Assembly: GCF_005860795.2 (NCBI RefSeq)
Contig: NZ_CP058350.1
Span: 3,440,501-3,504,500 of the forward strand
Direction: 5' to 3'
From: Peteryoungia desertarenae
GTDB taxonomy: Bacteria > Pseudomonadota > Alphaproteobacteria > Rhizobiales > Rhizobiaceae
DNA: 64,000 bases
Of this stretch, positions 35,405 to 44,989 are shown piece by piece. The position numbers and the translations under genes were made by a program. How positions within the stretch are numbered: position 1 is the first letter of the stretch; every line of letters starts with the position of its first letter. The notes beneath the pieces are model-generated. The model was not told where the DNA came from. It saw only the letters and a list, made by a program, of their open reading frames with translations, and ran no database searches.

Positions 35405-36160
35405 TCACCGCCCCAGATAGTTCTCGATGACCTTCTGGTCACTCGAGACGAAATCGATCGAGCCTTCCGCCAGAACCGAGCCTTCCGCCAGACAGGTCAC
35501 CTTGACCCCGAGGTCGCGGATGAAGCCCATGTCGTGCTCGACAACGACAACCGAGCGCGTCTTGGCGATTTCCCGAAGCAGGATCGCGGTCTCGACCGTT
35601 TCGGCATCGGTCATGCCGGCGACGGGCTCGTCGACGAGCAGCAGCTTCGGTTCCTGGGCAAGCAGCATCCCGATCTCGAGCCACTGCTTCTGGCCGTGGG
35701 AGAGATTGGCGGCCAGTTCGTCCTTGCGATGGGTCAGGCGCACCGTTTCGAGGATTTCCTCGATGCGGGCCTTATCCACCGCCGTCAGGCTGTAGAAGAG
35801 CGTGGCGAAGACACCGCGCTTGCGATTGAGGGCAAGCTCCAGATTGTCCCAGACGGTGTGGCTCTCAAAGACAGTCGGCTTCTGGAACTTGCGACCGATC
35901 CCGAGCTGGGCAATCTCCGCCTCATCCTTCTTGGTGAGATCGACCTTGCCGCCGTCAAAGAAGACGTCACCCGTGTCGGGCCGTGTCTTGCCGGTGATGA
36001 TGTCCATCATCGTCGTCTTGCCGGCGCCATTCGGGCCGATGATGGCACGCAACTCGCCAGGCTCGACAATGAAGGACAGGTTGTTGAGTGCCTTGAAACC
36101 ATCAAAGGAAACGGAAACACCGTCGAGATAAAGCAGGCTTCTTGTCGTCTTCTCGATCAT
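35405..36160 (-). CDS. urtD: Urea ABC transporter ATPase UrtD
   Basis: LivG-like ATPase, 251 residues. Walker A is GPNGAGKTT near residue 42, the signature is LSHGQKQWLEIG (the variant usual in UrtD), Walker B is LLLVDEPVAGMTDAE, and the switch region is VVVEHDMGFI. The start at 36160 lies five bases after the urtC stop. With UrtE it drives urea uptake through UrtB/UrtC. Confidence 0.93.
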   Translation of the reverse strand: MIEKTTRSLLYLDGVSVSFDGFKALNNLSFIVEPGELRAIIGPNGAGKTTMMDIITGKTRPDTGDVFFDGGKVDLTKKDEAEIAQLGIGRKFQKPTVFESHTVWDNLELALNRKRGVFATLFYSLTAVDKARIEEILETVRLTHRKDELAANLSHGQKQWLEIGMLLAQEPKLLLVDEPVAGMTDAETVETAILLREIAKTRSVVVVEHDMGFIRDLGVKVTCLAEGSVLAEGSIDFVSSDQKVIENYLGR

Positions 36161-36165
36161 CGGCC

Positions 36166-37326
36166 TTACTCCGCAGCCTGGGGTTTCGCGGTCATGCCAG
36201 CCTCTGCCTCGGCACCGTCGGCGTCACGGAATTCCTTGCGACGGGCCAGATAGTGCTGGACCGTGCCGACAATTCCCTTGGGCAGGAACAACGTGACGAA
36301 GATAAAGAGCCCACCCAACGCAAACAGCCAGAGTTCGGGGAAGGCACCGGTGAAGTAGCTCTTGCCGACATTGACGAGAACCGCTCCGATGATCGGCCCG
36401 ATCAGCGTGCCGCGACCACCGACAGCCGTCCAGACCACCACTTCGATCGAGTTGGCGGGCGCAAATTCGCCCGGATTGATAATGCCGACCTGCGGCACGT
36501 AGAGCGCACCGGCAATGCCCGCCATCATCGCCGAAACAACGAAGGTGAAGAGCTTGATGTTTTCCACCCGATAGCCAAGGAAGCGAACCCGGCTTTCGGC
36601 GTCACGCACCCCGACCAGCACCTTGCCGAATTTCGAGCGCGTGATGCCCGAGGCAATCAGCAGGCAGACAGCCAGGAAAAGTGCCGACAGCGCGAACAAG
36701 GTGGCGCGTGTGCCATCGGCCTGCACGTTGAAACCGATGATTTCCTTGAAGTCGGTCAGACCATTGTTGCCACCAAAGCCCATGTCATTGCGGAAGAAGG
36801 CGAGCATCAGCGCATAGGTCATCGCCTGAGTGATGATCGAGAGATAGACGCCGTTGACGCGGGAGCGGAAGGCGAACCAGCCGAAGAAGAAGGCAAGCAG
36901 ACCCGGCACGAAGAGCACCATCAGCATGGCGAACCAGAACATGTCCATGCCATGCCAGAACCACGGCAGTTCCTTCCAGTTCAGGAACACCATGAAGTCC
37001 GGAAGGATCGGATCTCCATAGACGCCGCGCGAACCGATCTGGCGCATCAGATACATGCCCATGGCATAACCGCCCAGCGCGAAGAAGGCGCCGTGACCGA
37101 GCGAAAGAATGCCGCAATAGCCCCAGACGAGATCGAGCGCCAGCGCGAGCAGCGCGTAGCAGAGATACTTGCCCATGACAGAGACGACATAGGTCGGCAC
37201 ATGGAATGGATGATCACTCGGCAGAAGCAGGTTCAAAGCGGGAACGACGAGTGAAATGGCCACCAGAATGCCGACCGCAATGACGATCCGGCCTTCCAGT
37301 GCGCGAAGGATGAAGCCGGTAATCAT
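36166..37326 (-). CDS. urtC: Urea ABC transporter permease UrtC
   Basis: LivM-like permease of 386 residues with about ten helices. The core carries LALDLVWGYCGILSLGHGAFFALGG near residue 65, and the EAA-like cytoplasmic loop VGVRDAESRVRFLGYRVENIKL near 245. The start overlaps the urtB stop (ATGA). A charged, alanine-rich tail (DADGAEAEAGMTAK) ends the protein. Confidence 0.93.
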   Translation of the reverse strand: MITGFILRALEGRIVIAVGILVAISLVVPALNLLLPSDHPFHVPTYVVSVMGKYLCYALLALALDLVWGYCGILSLGHGAFFALGGYAMGMYLMRQIGSRGVYGDPILPDFMVFLNWKELPWFWHGMDMFWFAMLMVLFVPGLLAFFFGWFAFRSRVNGVYLSIITQAMTYALMLAFFRNDMGFGGNNGLTDFKEIIGFNVQADGTRATLFALSALFLAVCLLIASGITRSKFGKVLVGVRDAESRVRFLGYRVENIKLFTFVVSAMMAGIAGALYVPQVGIINPGEFAPANSIEVVVWTAVGGRGTLIGPIIGAVLVNVGKSYFTGAFPELWLFALGGLFIFVTLFLPKGIVGTVQHYLARRKEFRDADGAEAEAGMTAKPQAAE

Positions 37327-38927
37327 GCTTCCACCGCCCTTCCCTTGAGCGCGAAGAGACCGCGCGGACGTTTCTGGATAAAGAGAATGATCAGCACCAG
37401 AACCAGGATCTTGCCGAGAACAGCACCGACCGATGGCTCAAGGAATTTGTTGAGGATGCCGAGCGACATCGCGCCGACCAGCGTTCCCCAGAGATTGCCG
37501 ACACCGCCGAACACCACGACCATGAAGCTGTCGATGATATAGGCCTGTCCAAGGTTTGGAGAGACATTGTCGATCTGGCTGAGCGCCACCCCGGCAATGC
37601 CGGCAATGCCGGAGCCGAGCGCAAAGGTGAAAGCATCGACCCAGGGCGTACGAATACCCATGGAGGACGCCATCCGCCGGTTCTGGGTGACGGCACGCAT
37701 CTGCAGGCCGAAGGAGGATTTTTTCATCAAAGCGAGCAAGGCGAAGAATATGGTCAGGGCAAACAGGACGATCCACAGCCGGTTCCAGGTAATCGTCATG
37801 CCGCCGAGCATGAAGGAACCGGACATCCAGGACGGGTTTCCGACCTCCTGGTTCGTTGGACCGAATATGGTGCGGACCGACTGCTGCAGGATGAGCGATA
37901 CGCCCCAGGTGGCGAGCAGTGTCTCAAGCGGCCGACCATAGAGGAAGCGGATAACACCGCGCTCGATGACAAGTCCGACCACCGCCGTCACGAGAAAGGC
38001 CACTGGCAGGGCGATGGCAAGCGACCAGTCGAACAGGCCCGGATAATTCGTCCGGATGACCTGCTGCACCACAAAGGTGGAGTAGGCCCCGATCATCACC
38101 ATCTCGCCATGGGCCATGTTGATGACACCCATAACGCCAAAGGTGATGGCAAGCCCGATAGCGGCGAGCAGCAGGACAGACCCCAGCGAAATGCCATACC
38201 AGACATTTTCTGCAGCATCCCAGAGCCTGAGTTTGCTCTCAATTTGGGCAATGGCTGTATCGAGATCAGGCTTCAGGCTCTCATCAAGGGAATTGGACGC
38301 CGACATCAGGATGCCAATGGCTTCACGACCGCCAAGAGACGCCACGGTTTCGATAGCGGCGCGCTTTTCGTCAATCGATCGATCGGACGCAAGGAGCGAA
38401 ACGGCACGCGCCTGCTCCATGCGCGTCTTGACCTCGGCATCGGTTTCCTTGGCAAGGGCAGCCTCAACGAGTTCCAGATTTTCTGGGCTCGGAGACTGCA
38501 ACACCGCTTGGGCTGCCGAGAGGCGAACCGCCCTGTCGGGGCTGAGCAGCGTCAGACCGCCAAGAGCCGAGCGAAGCGCCCGGCGCAGATTGTTGTTCAC
38601 GCGGATCTTGGTGAAAGCCGCCTTGGGTCCCTCGCCAAGACTCTCGCCGGTCAGCGCATCGAAGGCTTCGAGGTTCCGCCCCTCTTCCTTCGCCGTCACA
38701 ACAATACCATCAGCCTTACGGACAAACAGGTTGCCCTCGGCAAAGGCTTCGAGCATCGGCACGACGCGGGCATCGCCTGTTTGCGCAATCTGGCCAATCA
38801 ATTGTTCTGCTTCGCGAAAATTCGCTTCCCCCAGCGCATTGATAAGCTCGCGCGGGTCGTCCTGAGCCAGGCTCGGCGCCACGAACGCAAAGAGGGTGAA
38901 AAGCAGTGCGAGAATTCGATATGTCAT
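37323..38927 (-). CDS. urtB: Urea ABC transporter permease UrtB
   Basis: LivH-like permease of 534 residues. As usual for UrtB, it has a signal peptide (MTYRILALLFTLFAFVAPSLAQ) and a roughly 210-residue helical periplasmic domain before the membrane core, which begins near residue 235 (SLGSVLLLAAIGLAITFGVMGVINMAHGEMVM). The start at 38927 places the signal at the N-terminus; the longer frame to 39038 does not. It is separated from urtA by a strong hairpin. Confidence 0.92.
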   Translation of the reverse strand: MTYRILALLFTLFAFVAPSLAQDDPRELINALGEANFREAEQLIGQIAQTGDARVVPMLEAFAEGNLFVRKADGIVVTAKEEGRNLEAFDALTGESLGEGPKAAFTKIRVNNNLRRALRSALGGLTLLSPDRAVRLSAAQAVLQSPSPENLELVEAALAKETDAEVKTRMEQARAVSLLASDRSIDEKRAAIETVASLGGREAIGILMSASNSLDESLKPDLDTAIAQIESKLRLWDAAENVWYGISLGSVLLLAAIGLAITFGVMGVINMAHGEMVMIGAYSTFVVQQVIRTNYPGLFDWSLAIALPVAFLVTAVVGLVIERGVIRFLYGRPLETLLATWGVSLILQQSVRTIFGPTNQEVGNPSWMSGSFMLGGMTITWNRLWIVLFALTIFFALLALMKKSSFGLQMRAVTQNRRMASSMGIRTPWVDAFTFALGSGIAGIAGVALSQIDNVSPNLGQAYIIDSFMVVVFGGVGNLWGTLVGAMSLGILNKFLEPSVGAVLGKILVLVLIILFIQKRPRGLFALKGRAVEA

Positions 38928-39020
38928 GGTGGCAGTCCCCCGTCGCCAGTCAGCAAATCGGCGATTGCGGCTTGCTCCACCTCCTCCCGCGCGGGAAAGA
39001 ACAGGGAGCACATGCGAGGC

Positions 39021-39058
39021 GATGAGGGGGAGCCGCAAGGCTTCGCCTCCCCCTCATC
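39021..39058. promoter_or_regulatory. Hairpin in the urtA-urtB gap
   Basis: GATGAGGGGGAG (39021-39032) and CTCCCCCTCATC (39047-39058) pair perfectly over 12 bp around 14 bases, between urtA (upstream on this strand) and urtB. There is no T-run. It probably protects the urtA message or reduces read-through, so that the binding protein exceeds the membrane parts. Confidence 0.65.
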
Positions 39059-39098
39059 CGGTCTTTCAGGATATCTGTTCCCCGAAGGAAAGGGATGA

Positions 39099-40388
39099 TC
39101 AGCTGCCCTTGCCGCCGCACTTGCCGGTGGCAACGTTGAAGTTGCCGCATTCCATCGGCTTGCGCCAATCAGCGATCAGATCCTTGGAGTCAGGCAGGTA
39201 GTCGGACCACTCGTCGCCAACGACAGCCGGGGTCTCCTGGACGATTTCGAACTGGCCATCGGCCTGGATTTCACCGATCAGGACAGGCTTGGTGATGTGG
39301 TGGTTCGGCATCACGGTGGCATAGCCGCCGGAGAGGTTCGGCACGGTCACGCCGATGATCGTGTCGAGAACGGCATCGGTTTCGGTCGTGCCGGCTGCTT
39401 CGACGGCCTTCACCCATGCGTTGAAGCCGATATAGGTGGCTTCCATCGGGTCATTGGTGACGCGCTTGGTGTCTCCGGTAAAGGCATGCCAGGTTTCGAT
39501 GAATTCGGCATTGGCTTCGGTGTCGACAGACTGGAAGTAGTTCCAGGCAGCCAGGTGACCGACGAGCGGTGCGGTGTCGAGACCGGCAAGCTCTTCTTCA
39601 CCGACGGAGAAGGCTACGACCGGAATGTCTTCAGCCTTGATGCCCTGGTTGGCCAGTTCCTTGTAGAAAGGAACGTTGGCGTCACCGTTGATCGTGGAGA
39701 CGACGGCGGTCTTCTTGCCTTCGGAGCCGAACTTCTTGATGTCGGAAACGATGGTCTGCCAGTCGGAGTGACCGAAGGGCGTGTAGTTGATCATGATGTC
39801 TTCTTCGGCAACGCCCTTGGACATCAGATAGGCCTTGAGGATCTTGTTGGTCGTCTGCGGATAGACGTAGTCGGTACCGGCCAGAACCCAACGCTCGACG
39901 CCTTCGCCCTCGGCGAGATAGTCAACTGCCGGGATTGCCTGCTGGTTCGGAGCAGCACCCGTGTAGAAGATATTGCGCGAGGATTCTTCACCCTCGTACT
40001 GGACCGGATAGAAAAGGATCGAATTCAGTTCTTCGAAGACCGGCAGGACGGACTTGCGCGAAGACGAGGTCCAGCAACCGAAAACGGCGGCAACCTGATC
40101 CTTGGAGATCAATTCGCGCGCCTTTTCGGCAAAGAGCGGCCAGTCGGAAGCGGGGTCGACGACGACGGCTTCGAGCTTCTTGCCGAGAACGCCGCCCTTC
40201 TTGTTCTGCTCTTCAACGAGCATCAGGACAGCGTCCTTCAGCGTCGTTTCTGAAATGGCCATCGTGCCCGACAGCGAGTGCAGGACGCCGATCTTGATCG
40301 TGTCTTCCTGAGCAAATGCGCCGTGGAAGGCCGTGGTCGACAGCATTGCGCCCATCAGAGCGCCTGTAAGCTTCATCTTGAATGTCAT
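39099..40388 (-). CDS. urtA: Urea ABC transporter substrate-binding protein UrtA
   Basis: Periplasmic urea/short-amide receptor of 429 residues. A signal peptide ends near FHGAFAQ (residue 26). The mature sequence opens IKIGVLHSLSGTMAISETTLKDA, and ASDWPLFAEKARELI plus GCWTSSSRKSVLPVFEELN and FYPVQYEGEESS are diagnostic of UrtA rather than amino-acid receptors. Eleven residues from the end it has a cysteine pair (CGNFNVATGKC). It heads the urt operon and is divergent from the transporter-like kinase gene across 283 bp. Confidence 0.94.
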   Translation of the reverse strand: MTFKMKLTGALMGAMLSTTAFHGAFAQEDTIKIGVLHSLSGTMAISETTLKDAVLMLVEEQNKKGGVLGKKLEAVVVDPASDWPLFAEKARELISKDQVAAVFGCWTSSSRKSVLPVFEELNSILFYPVQYEGEESSRNIFYTGAAPNQQAIPAVDYLAEGEGVERWVLAGTDYVYPQTTNKILKAYLMSKGVAEEDIMINYTPFGHSDWQTIVSDIKKFGSEGKKTAVVSTINGDANVPFYKELANQGIKAEDIPVVAFSVGEEELAGLDTAPLVGHLAAWNYFQSVDTEANAEFIETWHAFTGDTKRVTNDPMEATYIGFNAWVKAVEAAGTTETDAVLDTIIGVTVPNLSGGYATVMPNHHITKPVLIGEIQADGQFEIVQETPAVVGDEWSDYLPDSKDLIADWRKPMECGNFNVATGKCGGKGS

Positions 40389-40482
40389 GGTCGAGAACCC
40401 CTCTTCTTGTTCGCAGCCGGGCGGTTAACAGAATTTAACCGTTGCTGAGGGGGACTATCCGATGCTGCGCCGCAAAACCGTA

Positions 40483-40498
40483 TACGTCGTTTGACGTA
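40483..40498. promoter_or_regulatory. Palindrome TACGTC-GTTT-GACGTA between urtA and the kinase gene
   Basis: Perfect 6-bp arms with a 4-base spacer, 95 bp upstream of the urtA start and about 175 bp before the kinase start. TAC/GTA-ended palindromes are common sites of LuxR-type response regulators, and such a regulator is encoded with the kinase. Assignment to that regulator is inference. Confidence 0.45.
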
Positions 40499-40671
40499 GG
40501 TCAGGGGGCAAAAGAGGGAGTATCGAATAAATCCGATGAGACGCGTTCAGGAATTGGTTGCGGATCACTCTGGCAAATGCAAACCGAGCGGTGACAGGCC
40601 TTGCTATTCTATCGATTCCCATGAAAATGCCTAAACGACGATCATTTTCCTAGGGAAGCCAGAATTTAGGC

Positions 40672-43600
40672 ATGCCGGCACGCCAACGCATTATCCCTGT
40701 CCGCCGCGAGTATAACCGCTGGGTCGCGAACCAGACGCTGGAAGACTATGCCCTGCGTTTTACGGCCAAGAGCGCCCGCAAGTTTTCCTCCAGCCGCATT
40801 TCCCATACGGCGATCGGCGCGATTTCCTTTCTGGCGCTGGAGGCGATCGGCGGCACCATTACCATTGCCTATGGCACCACGAACGCCTTTTTCGCGATCG
40901 TCGTTGCCGCCATCATCATGTTGCTCGTCGGCGTGCCGATCAGTCGCTATGCAATCCGCCACGGGGTCGATATCGACCTTCTGACGCGCGGCGCCGGCTT
41001 CGGCTATATGGGCTCAACGCTGACCTCGCTGATCTATGCGGGCTTCACCTTCATGCTCTTTGCCATCGAGGCCGCGATCATGACGACGGCGCTGGAACTC
41101 GCCTTCGGCATACCACTCTGGCTTGGCTACATCATCTCATCGGTCATCGTGCTGCCGCTCGTGACCCATGGCGTCAAGATGATTTCCCGTTTTCAGCTGA
41201 TCACCCAGCCCTTCTGGATCGTCCTCAACATCCTGCCTTTCATTTTCATAGCCTTCCTCGACTGGGAGAAGATCGAGCTGTGGCGCGCCTTTGCCGGTGT
41301 CGATCATTCAAATACGGGGCTGAACCAGACCGCACCTTTTGACCTTGTGGAATTTGGCGCGGCCTCCGCGATCATTCTCGCCCTGATGCCACAGATCGGC
41401 GAACAGGTGGATTTCCTGCGCTTCCTGCCGCCCGAGGGCGCGCGGAAGTTCCGTCATAAGGTGGCAATCTTCCTGGCGGGTTCGGGCTGGGTCGTGCTTG
41501 GCGTCCCGAAGCTGCTGGCCGGCTCCTTCCTTGCAGTTCTGACACTGTCGACCGGCGTGCCGATCTCCGAAGCCGCCGACCCTGCCCATATGTATGTCGC
41601 AGCCTTCGGCTACATGATCCCGAACGAGACGGCTGTTCTCCTCCTGATGGCGGGTTTCGTAGTCATTTCGCAGTTGAAGATCAATGTGATGAACGCCTAT
41701 GCGGGCTCGCTCGCCTGGTCGAACTTCTTCTCCCGCCTGACCCACAGCCATCCCGGCCGTGTCGTCTGGCTGGTCTTCAATGTCGCGATTGCCCTCCTCC
41801 TGATGGAACTTGGCATTTATGGGCTGCTGGAAGAAACGCTCGGCATTTTCTCCATCATTGCCATGAGCTGGCTTTGCGCCATCTCCGCCGACCTTTTCAT
41901 CAACAAGCGCCTCGGCCTGTCTCCGCCTGGTATCGAATTCAAGCGCGCCCATCTTTACGATATCAACCCGGTCGGCTGCGGCACCATGGCGCTCGCCGCG
42001 GCAATCGCGCTCGCCGCCCATTTCGGCGCTTTCGGCGAGTTGATGGCCTCCATGGCCACCTTCCTGACGCTGCTTGCCTTCGTGATCTCGCCAGTGATCG
42101 CCTGGGCGACCGATGGCAAATACTATCTCGCCCGCAAGCCCCGCCAGAGCTGGAAGAACCTGACGAACATCACCTGCTCGATCTGCGAACATCCCTTCGA
42201 GCCGGAAGACATGGCCTGGTGTCCTGCTTACGCAGCGCCCATCTGCTCGCTCTGCTGTACGCTTGACAGCCGCTGCCATGACATGTGCAAGCCACATGCC
42301 AAGATCAACGCGCAGGCAACCACCGTCGCGCGGACATTCCTGCCTCAATCCGTCATCGAGACGCTCTCGACCCGCCTGGGCCGCTATGCCCTGACGGCCA
42401 TGATGTCGATCTCCATGATCGGCGGCATTCTGGCGCTGATTGCCCATCAGGTGAATGCCGCAAGCCCCGAAATGGCTGATGTGGTCAACCGCACGGTCAC
42501 AGTCGTCTTCTTCATCTTCGCCATCATCGCCGGCATCGTTTCCTGGTTCTATGTACTGGCCCATGACAGCCGGGTTGTGGCCGAAGAGGAATCTTCCCGC
42601 CAGAACACGCTGCTTCTGAAGGAAATCGCCGCCCACCAGAAGACGGACGCGGCCCTCCAGTACGCCAAGGAAACAGCCGAAGCCGCGAACCGTGCCAAGA
42701 GCCGCTATGTCGTCGGCCTCAGCCACGAATTGCGCACGCCGCTCAACGCCGTTCTCGGCTATGCCCAGATCCTGGAACGGGACGAGACGATCCCGGTGCC
42801 GCGCCAGTCGGCAATCAAGGTGATCCGCCGCTCAGCGGACCATCTTTCCGGCCTGATCGACGGGCTGCTCGACATTTCGAAGATAGAGGCCGGCCGCCTC
42901 CAGGTCTTTTCGAATGAGGTCAATATCCAGGACTTCCTCGACCAGCTGGTCGACATGTTCACGCCGCAGGCAACCGCCAAGGGGCTGAATTTCGTCCATA
43001 TCCGCTCAAAGAACCTGCCGCTCTATGTCCGCACCGACGAGCGCCGCATCCGCCAGATCCTCGTCAATCTCCTGTCGAATGCCATCAAGTTCACCGAGGA
43101 AGGTGAGGTTCGCTTCGAGGTCAGCTATCGCAGCCAGGTCGCGACCTTCACGATTTCCGACACCGGACGCGGTATTCCGGAGAAAGATCTGAAGCGGATC
43201 TACGAGCCCTTCCAGCGTGGCGAGGCCGATAGCGTCAAGCCGAAACCAGGCCTGGGTCTTGGCCTGACCATCACCAAGCTCCTGACCAACACCATGGGTG
43301 GCGAAATCTCGGTGACCAGCGAGATCGACAAGGGGTCGAGCTTCAAGGTCAGGCTGATGCTCTCGGCGATCGACCGACCGAATACGGCCCCTGCCCCGGA
43401 GCGACGGATCGTATCCTATACCGGCCCACGCCGGACCATCGTTGTTGTCGATGACAATGAGGATCATCGCGACCTGATGCGCGAGGTTCTGGCGCCACTC
43501 GATTTCGTCATAATGACGGCCAATGGTGGCCCCGAATGCCTGACATTGGTGGAAGGTATGAAGGCGGACCTCTTCCTCGTCGATATCTCCATGCCGGGCA

Positions 43601-44064
43601 TGAATGGCTGGCAACTGGTGGAAAAACTGCGCGAAGCCGGACAAAAGGCTCCCATGATCATGCTCTCCGCCAATGTCGGCGACGCACCGGCTCCCGGTGG
43701 CGAGGGGCATGATGACGCCCTTGCCAAGCCGGTGGACATCTCCCGCTTGCGCGACAAGCTGGCAATGTTCCTCGGGCTGGAATGGATCTATGCCGACGAT
43801 CCTCGCCTTGCTGCACCTGATCTGGCCACGATCATGTCGGCTGCGCCGAAATCTCCCGGAAGCCAGCATCTGGATGAGTTGATCCGCCTGACCGAAATCG
43901 GCTATGTGCGCGGCATAGAGGCCAAGCTCAGCGAGCTGGCGGGAGAGCAGGACAACATGAACTTCGTCTCGAGTGCCAGAAGCTATGTCCAGTCCTTTGA
44001 TCTCGCCGGTCTTTTGACCTTTCTGACATCAATACGGTCAGACAAGGAGCAGGTCGATGGGTGA
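40672..44064 (+). CDS. Hybrid histidine kinase with NCS1 permease-like sensor domain
   Basis: The 1130-residue membrane protein. Residues about 45-480 form a nucleobase:cation symporter-1 (cytosine/uracil/allantoin permease) fold of about twelve helices, with an NCS1-like loop (LLTRGAGFGYMGS). Residues 502-539 hold eight cysteines (502, 505, 517, 525, 528, 529, 535, 539), a probable zinc or iron-sulfur module. Two more helices (about 572-594, 607-630) and a coiled coil lead to the H-box SHELRTP (His685), N-box NLLSNAIKF, G-boxes DTGRGIP and GLGLGL, and a receiver with Asp971 in FLVDISMPG. The next gene is a response regulator. It probably senses nucleobase, urea-like or allantoin-like ligands or their transport; the ligand is unknown. 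Confidence 0.85.
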   Translation: MPARQRIIPVRREYNRWVANQTLEDYALRFTAKSARKFSSSRISHTAIGAISFLALEAIGGTITIAYGTTNAFFAIVVAAIIMLLVGVPISRYAIRHGVDIDLLTRGAGFGYMGSTLTSLIYAGFTFMLFAIEAAIMTTALELAFGIPLWLGYIISSVIVLPLVTHGVKMISRFQLITQPFWIVLNILPFIFIAFLDWEKIELWRAFAGVDHSNTGLNQTAPFDLVEFGAASAIILALMPQIGEQVDFLRFLPPEGARKFRHKVAIFLAGSGWVVLGVPKLLAGSFLAVLTLSTGVPISEAADPAHMYVAAFGYMIPNETAVLLLMAGFVVISQLKINVMNAYAGSLAWSNFFSRLTHSHPGRVVWLVFNVAIALLLMELGIYGLLEETLGIFSIIAMSWLCAISADLFINKRLGLSPPGIEFKRAHLYDINPVGCGTMALAAAIALAAHFGAFGELMASMATFLTLLAFVISPVIAWATDGKYYLARKPRQSWKNLTNITCSICEHPFEPEDMAWCPAYAAPICSLCCTLDSRCHDMCKPHAKINAQATTVARTFLPQSVIETLSTRLGRYALTAMMSISMIGGILALIAHQVNAASPEMADVVNRTVTVVFFIFAIIAGIVSWFYVLAHDSRVVAEEESSRQNTLLLKEIAAHQKTDAALQYAKETAEAANRAKSRYVVGLSHELRTPLNAVLGYAQILERDETIPVPRQSAIKVIRRSADHLSGLIDGLLDISKIEAGRLQVFSNEVNIQDFLDQLVDMFTPQATAKGLNFVHIRSKNLPLYVRTDERRIRQILVNLLSNAIKFTEEGEVRFEVSYRSQVATFTISDTGRGIPEKDLKRIYEPFQRGEADSVKPKPGLGLGLTITKLLTNTMGGEISVTSEIDKGSSFKVRLMLSAIDRPNTAPAPERRIVSYTGPRRTIVVVDDNEDHRDLMREVLAPLDFVIMTANGGPECLTLVEGMKADLFLVDISMPGMNGWQLVEKLREAGQKAPMIMLSANVGDAPAPGGEGHDDALAKPVDISRLRDKLAMFLGLEWIYADDPRLAAPDLATIMSAAPKSPGSQHLDELIRLTEIGYVRGIEAKLSELAGEQDNMNFVSSARSYVQSFDLAGLLTFLTSIRSDKEQVDG

Positions 44065-44974
44065 AGCCAACCGGAGAGACATCGTTCTCCTGGTGGATGA
44101 CAGCCCCGAAGCGCTGGGCTTTCTGACCGATGCGCTGGAGGAAGCTGGCTTTTCCGTCCTGATCGCAACCTCCGGCCATGCCGCCCTTTCGATCGTTGAC
44201 CGGATCAGTCCGGACGTGATCCTGCTCGATGCCGTCATGCCAGGGATCGACGGCTTCGAAACCTGCACGCGGCTGAAGGCAAATCCCGCCGTCGCCCAGG
44301 TTCCCGTCATCTTCATGACGGGGCTGACCGAAACCGAACATGTGGTCAAGGCGCTGGAATGCGGCGGTGTCGACTATCTGGCCAAGCCGATCAACATCGA
44401 TGAGCTGCGCGCCCGCATCCGCGTCCATCTGTCGAATGCGAAATCCGCCCAGAGCGCCCGCGTGGCGCTCGACGCCGCCGGTCGCCATCTTCTGGCCGTG
44501 CGCGGCAATGGCACGGTGCACTGGACGACCCCGCAGGCGAGCCACCTGATCGATGCCGCGACCGGGGCAAGCGACGGGATCAGTGCGGTTGCCACCGCAA
44601 CCGCTGCCTGGCTCATACAGCGTCGCCCGGACAGCGGACAGGACTCAAGCTTCGCCTTTACCAGCCGCAGTGGCCAGACACTGCAACTGAGCTTCCTTGG
44701 CACGATTGGGACGGACGAATACCTGTTCCGCCTGACGGCAGCCAACCGCCACAGCGACGACGAACTGCTGCGCCATCGCTTCGGCCTGACGCAGAGAGAG
44801 AGCGAAGTCCTGGTCTGGATTGCGCGCGGCAAGGCAAACCGCGACATCGGTGAAATTCTCGGCCTCTCCTCCCGCACCGTTAACAAGCATCTTGAGCAGA
44901 TCTATGCCAAACTCGGTGTCGAAAACCGTGCCTCCGCTGCAGTCAGGGCAGCGCAGGTGTTGCACGAGAGCTGA
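44057..44974 (+). CDS. LuxR-family DNA-binding response regulator
   Basis: The 305-residue partner of the hybrid kinase; the gene overlaps it by eight bases. The receiver occupies residues 8-125 with acidic pair DD, phospho-acceptor in ILLDAVMPG, and lysine in YLAKPINIDE. A roughly 100-residue linker follows. The C-terminal GerE/LuxR helix-turn-helix (FGLTQRESEVLVWIARGKANRDIGEILGLSSRTVNKHLEQIYAKLGV) covers about 235-300. Targets likely include its own region or urtA, given the palindrome in the divergent promoter area. Confidence 0.87.
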   Translation: MGEANRRDIVLLVDDSPEALGFLTDALEEAGFSVLIATSGHAALSIVDRISPDVILLDAVMPGIDGFETCTRLKANPAVAQVPVIFMTGLTETEHVVKALECGGVDYLAKPINIDELRARIRVHLSNAKSAQSARVALDAAGRHLLAVRGNGTVHWTTPQASHLIDAATGASDGISAVATATAAWLIQRRPDSGQDSSFAFTSRSGQTLQLSFLGTIGTDEYLFRLTAANRHSDDELLRHRFGLTQRESEVLVWIARGKANRDIGEILGLSSRTVNKHLEQIYAKLGVENRASAAVRAAQVLHES

Positions 44975-44989
44975 CCAGGGCAGGCAAAT

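Noticed and set aside
35230..35442. N-terminal extension of UrtE
   Set aside because: It is a translation of the dispersed repeat; the family start is MLTVENVNLHYG at 35229.
41308..42726. 472-codon antisense frame within the kinase gene
   Set aside because: Opposite a gene with complete domains; composition is that of a shadow frame.
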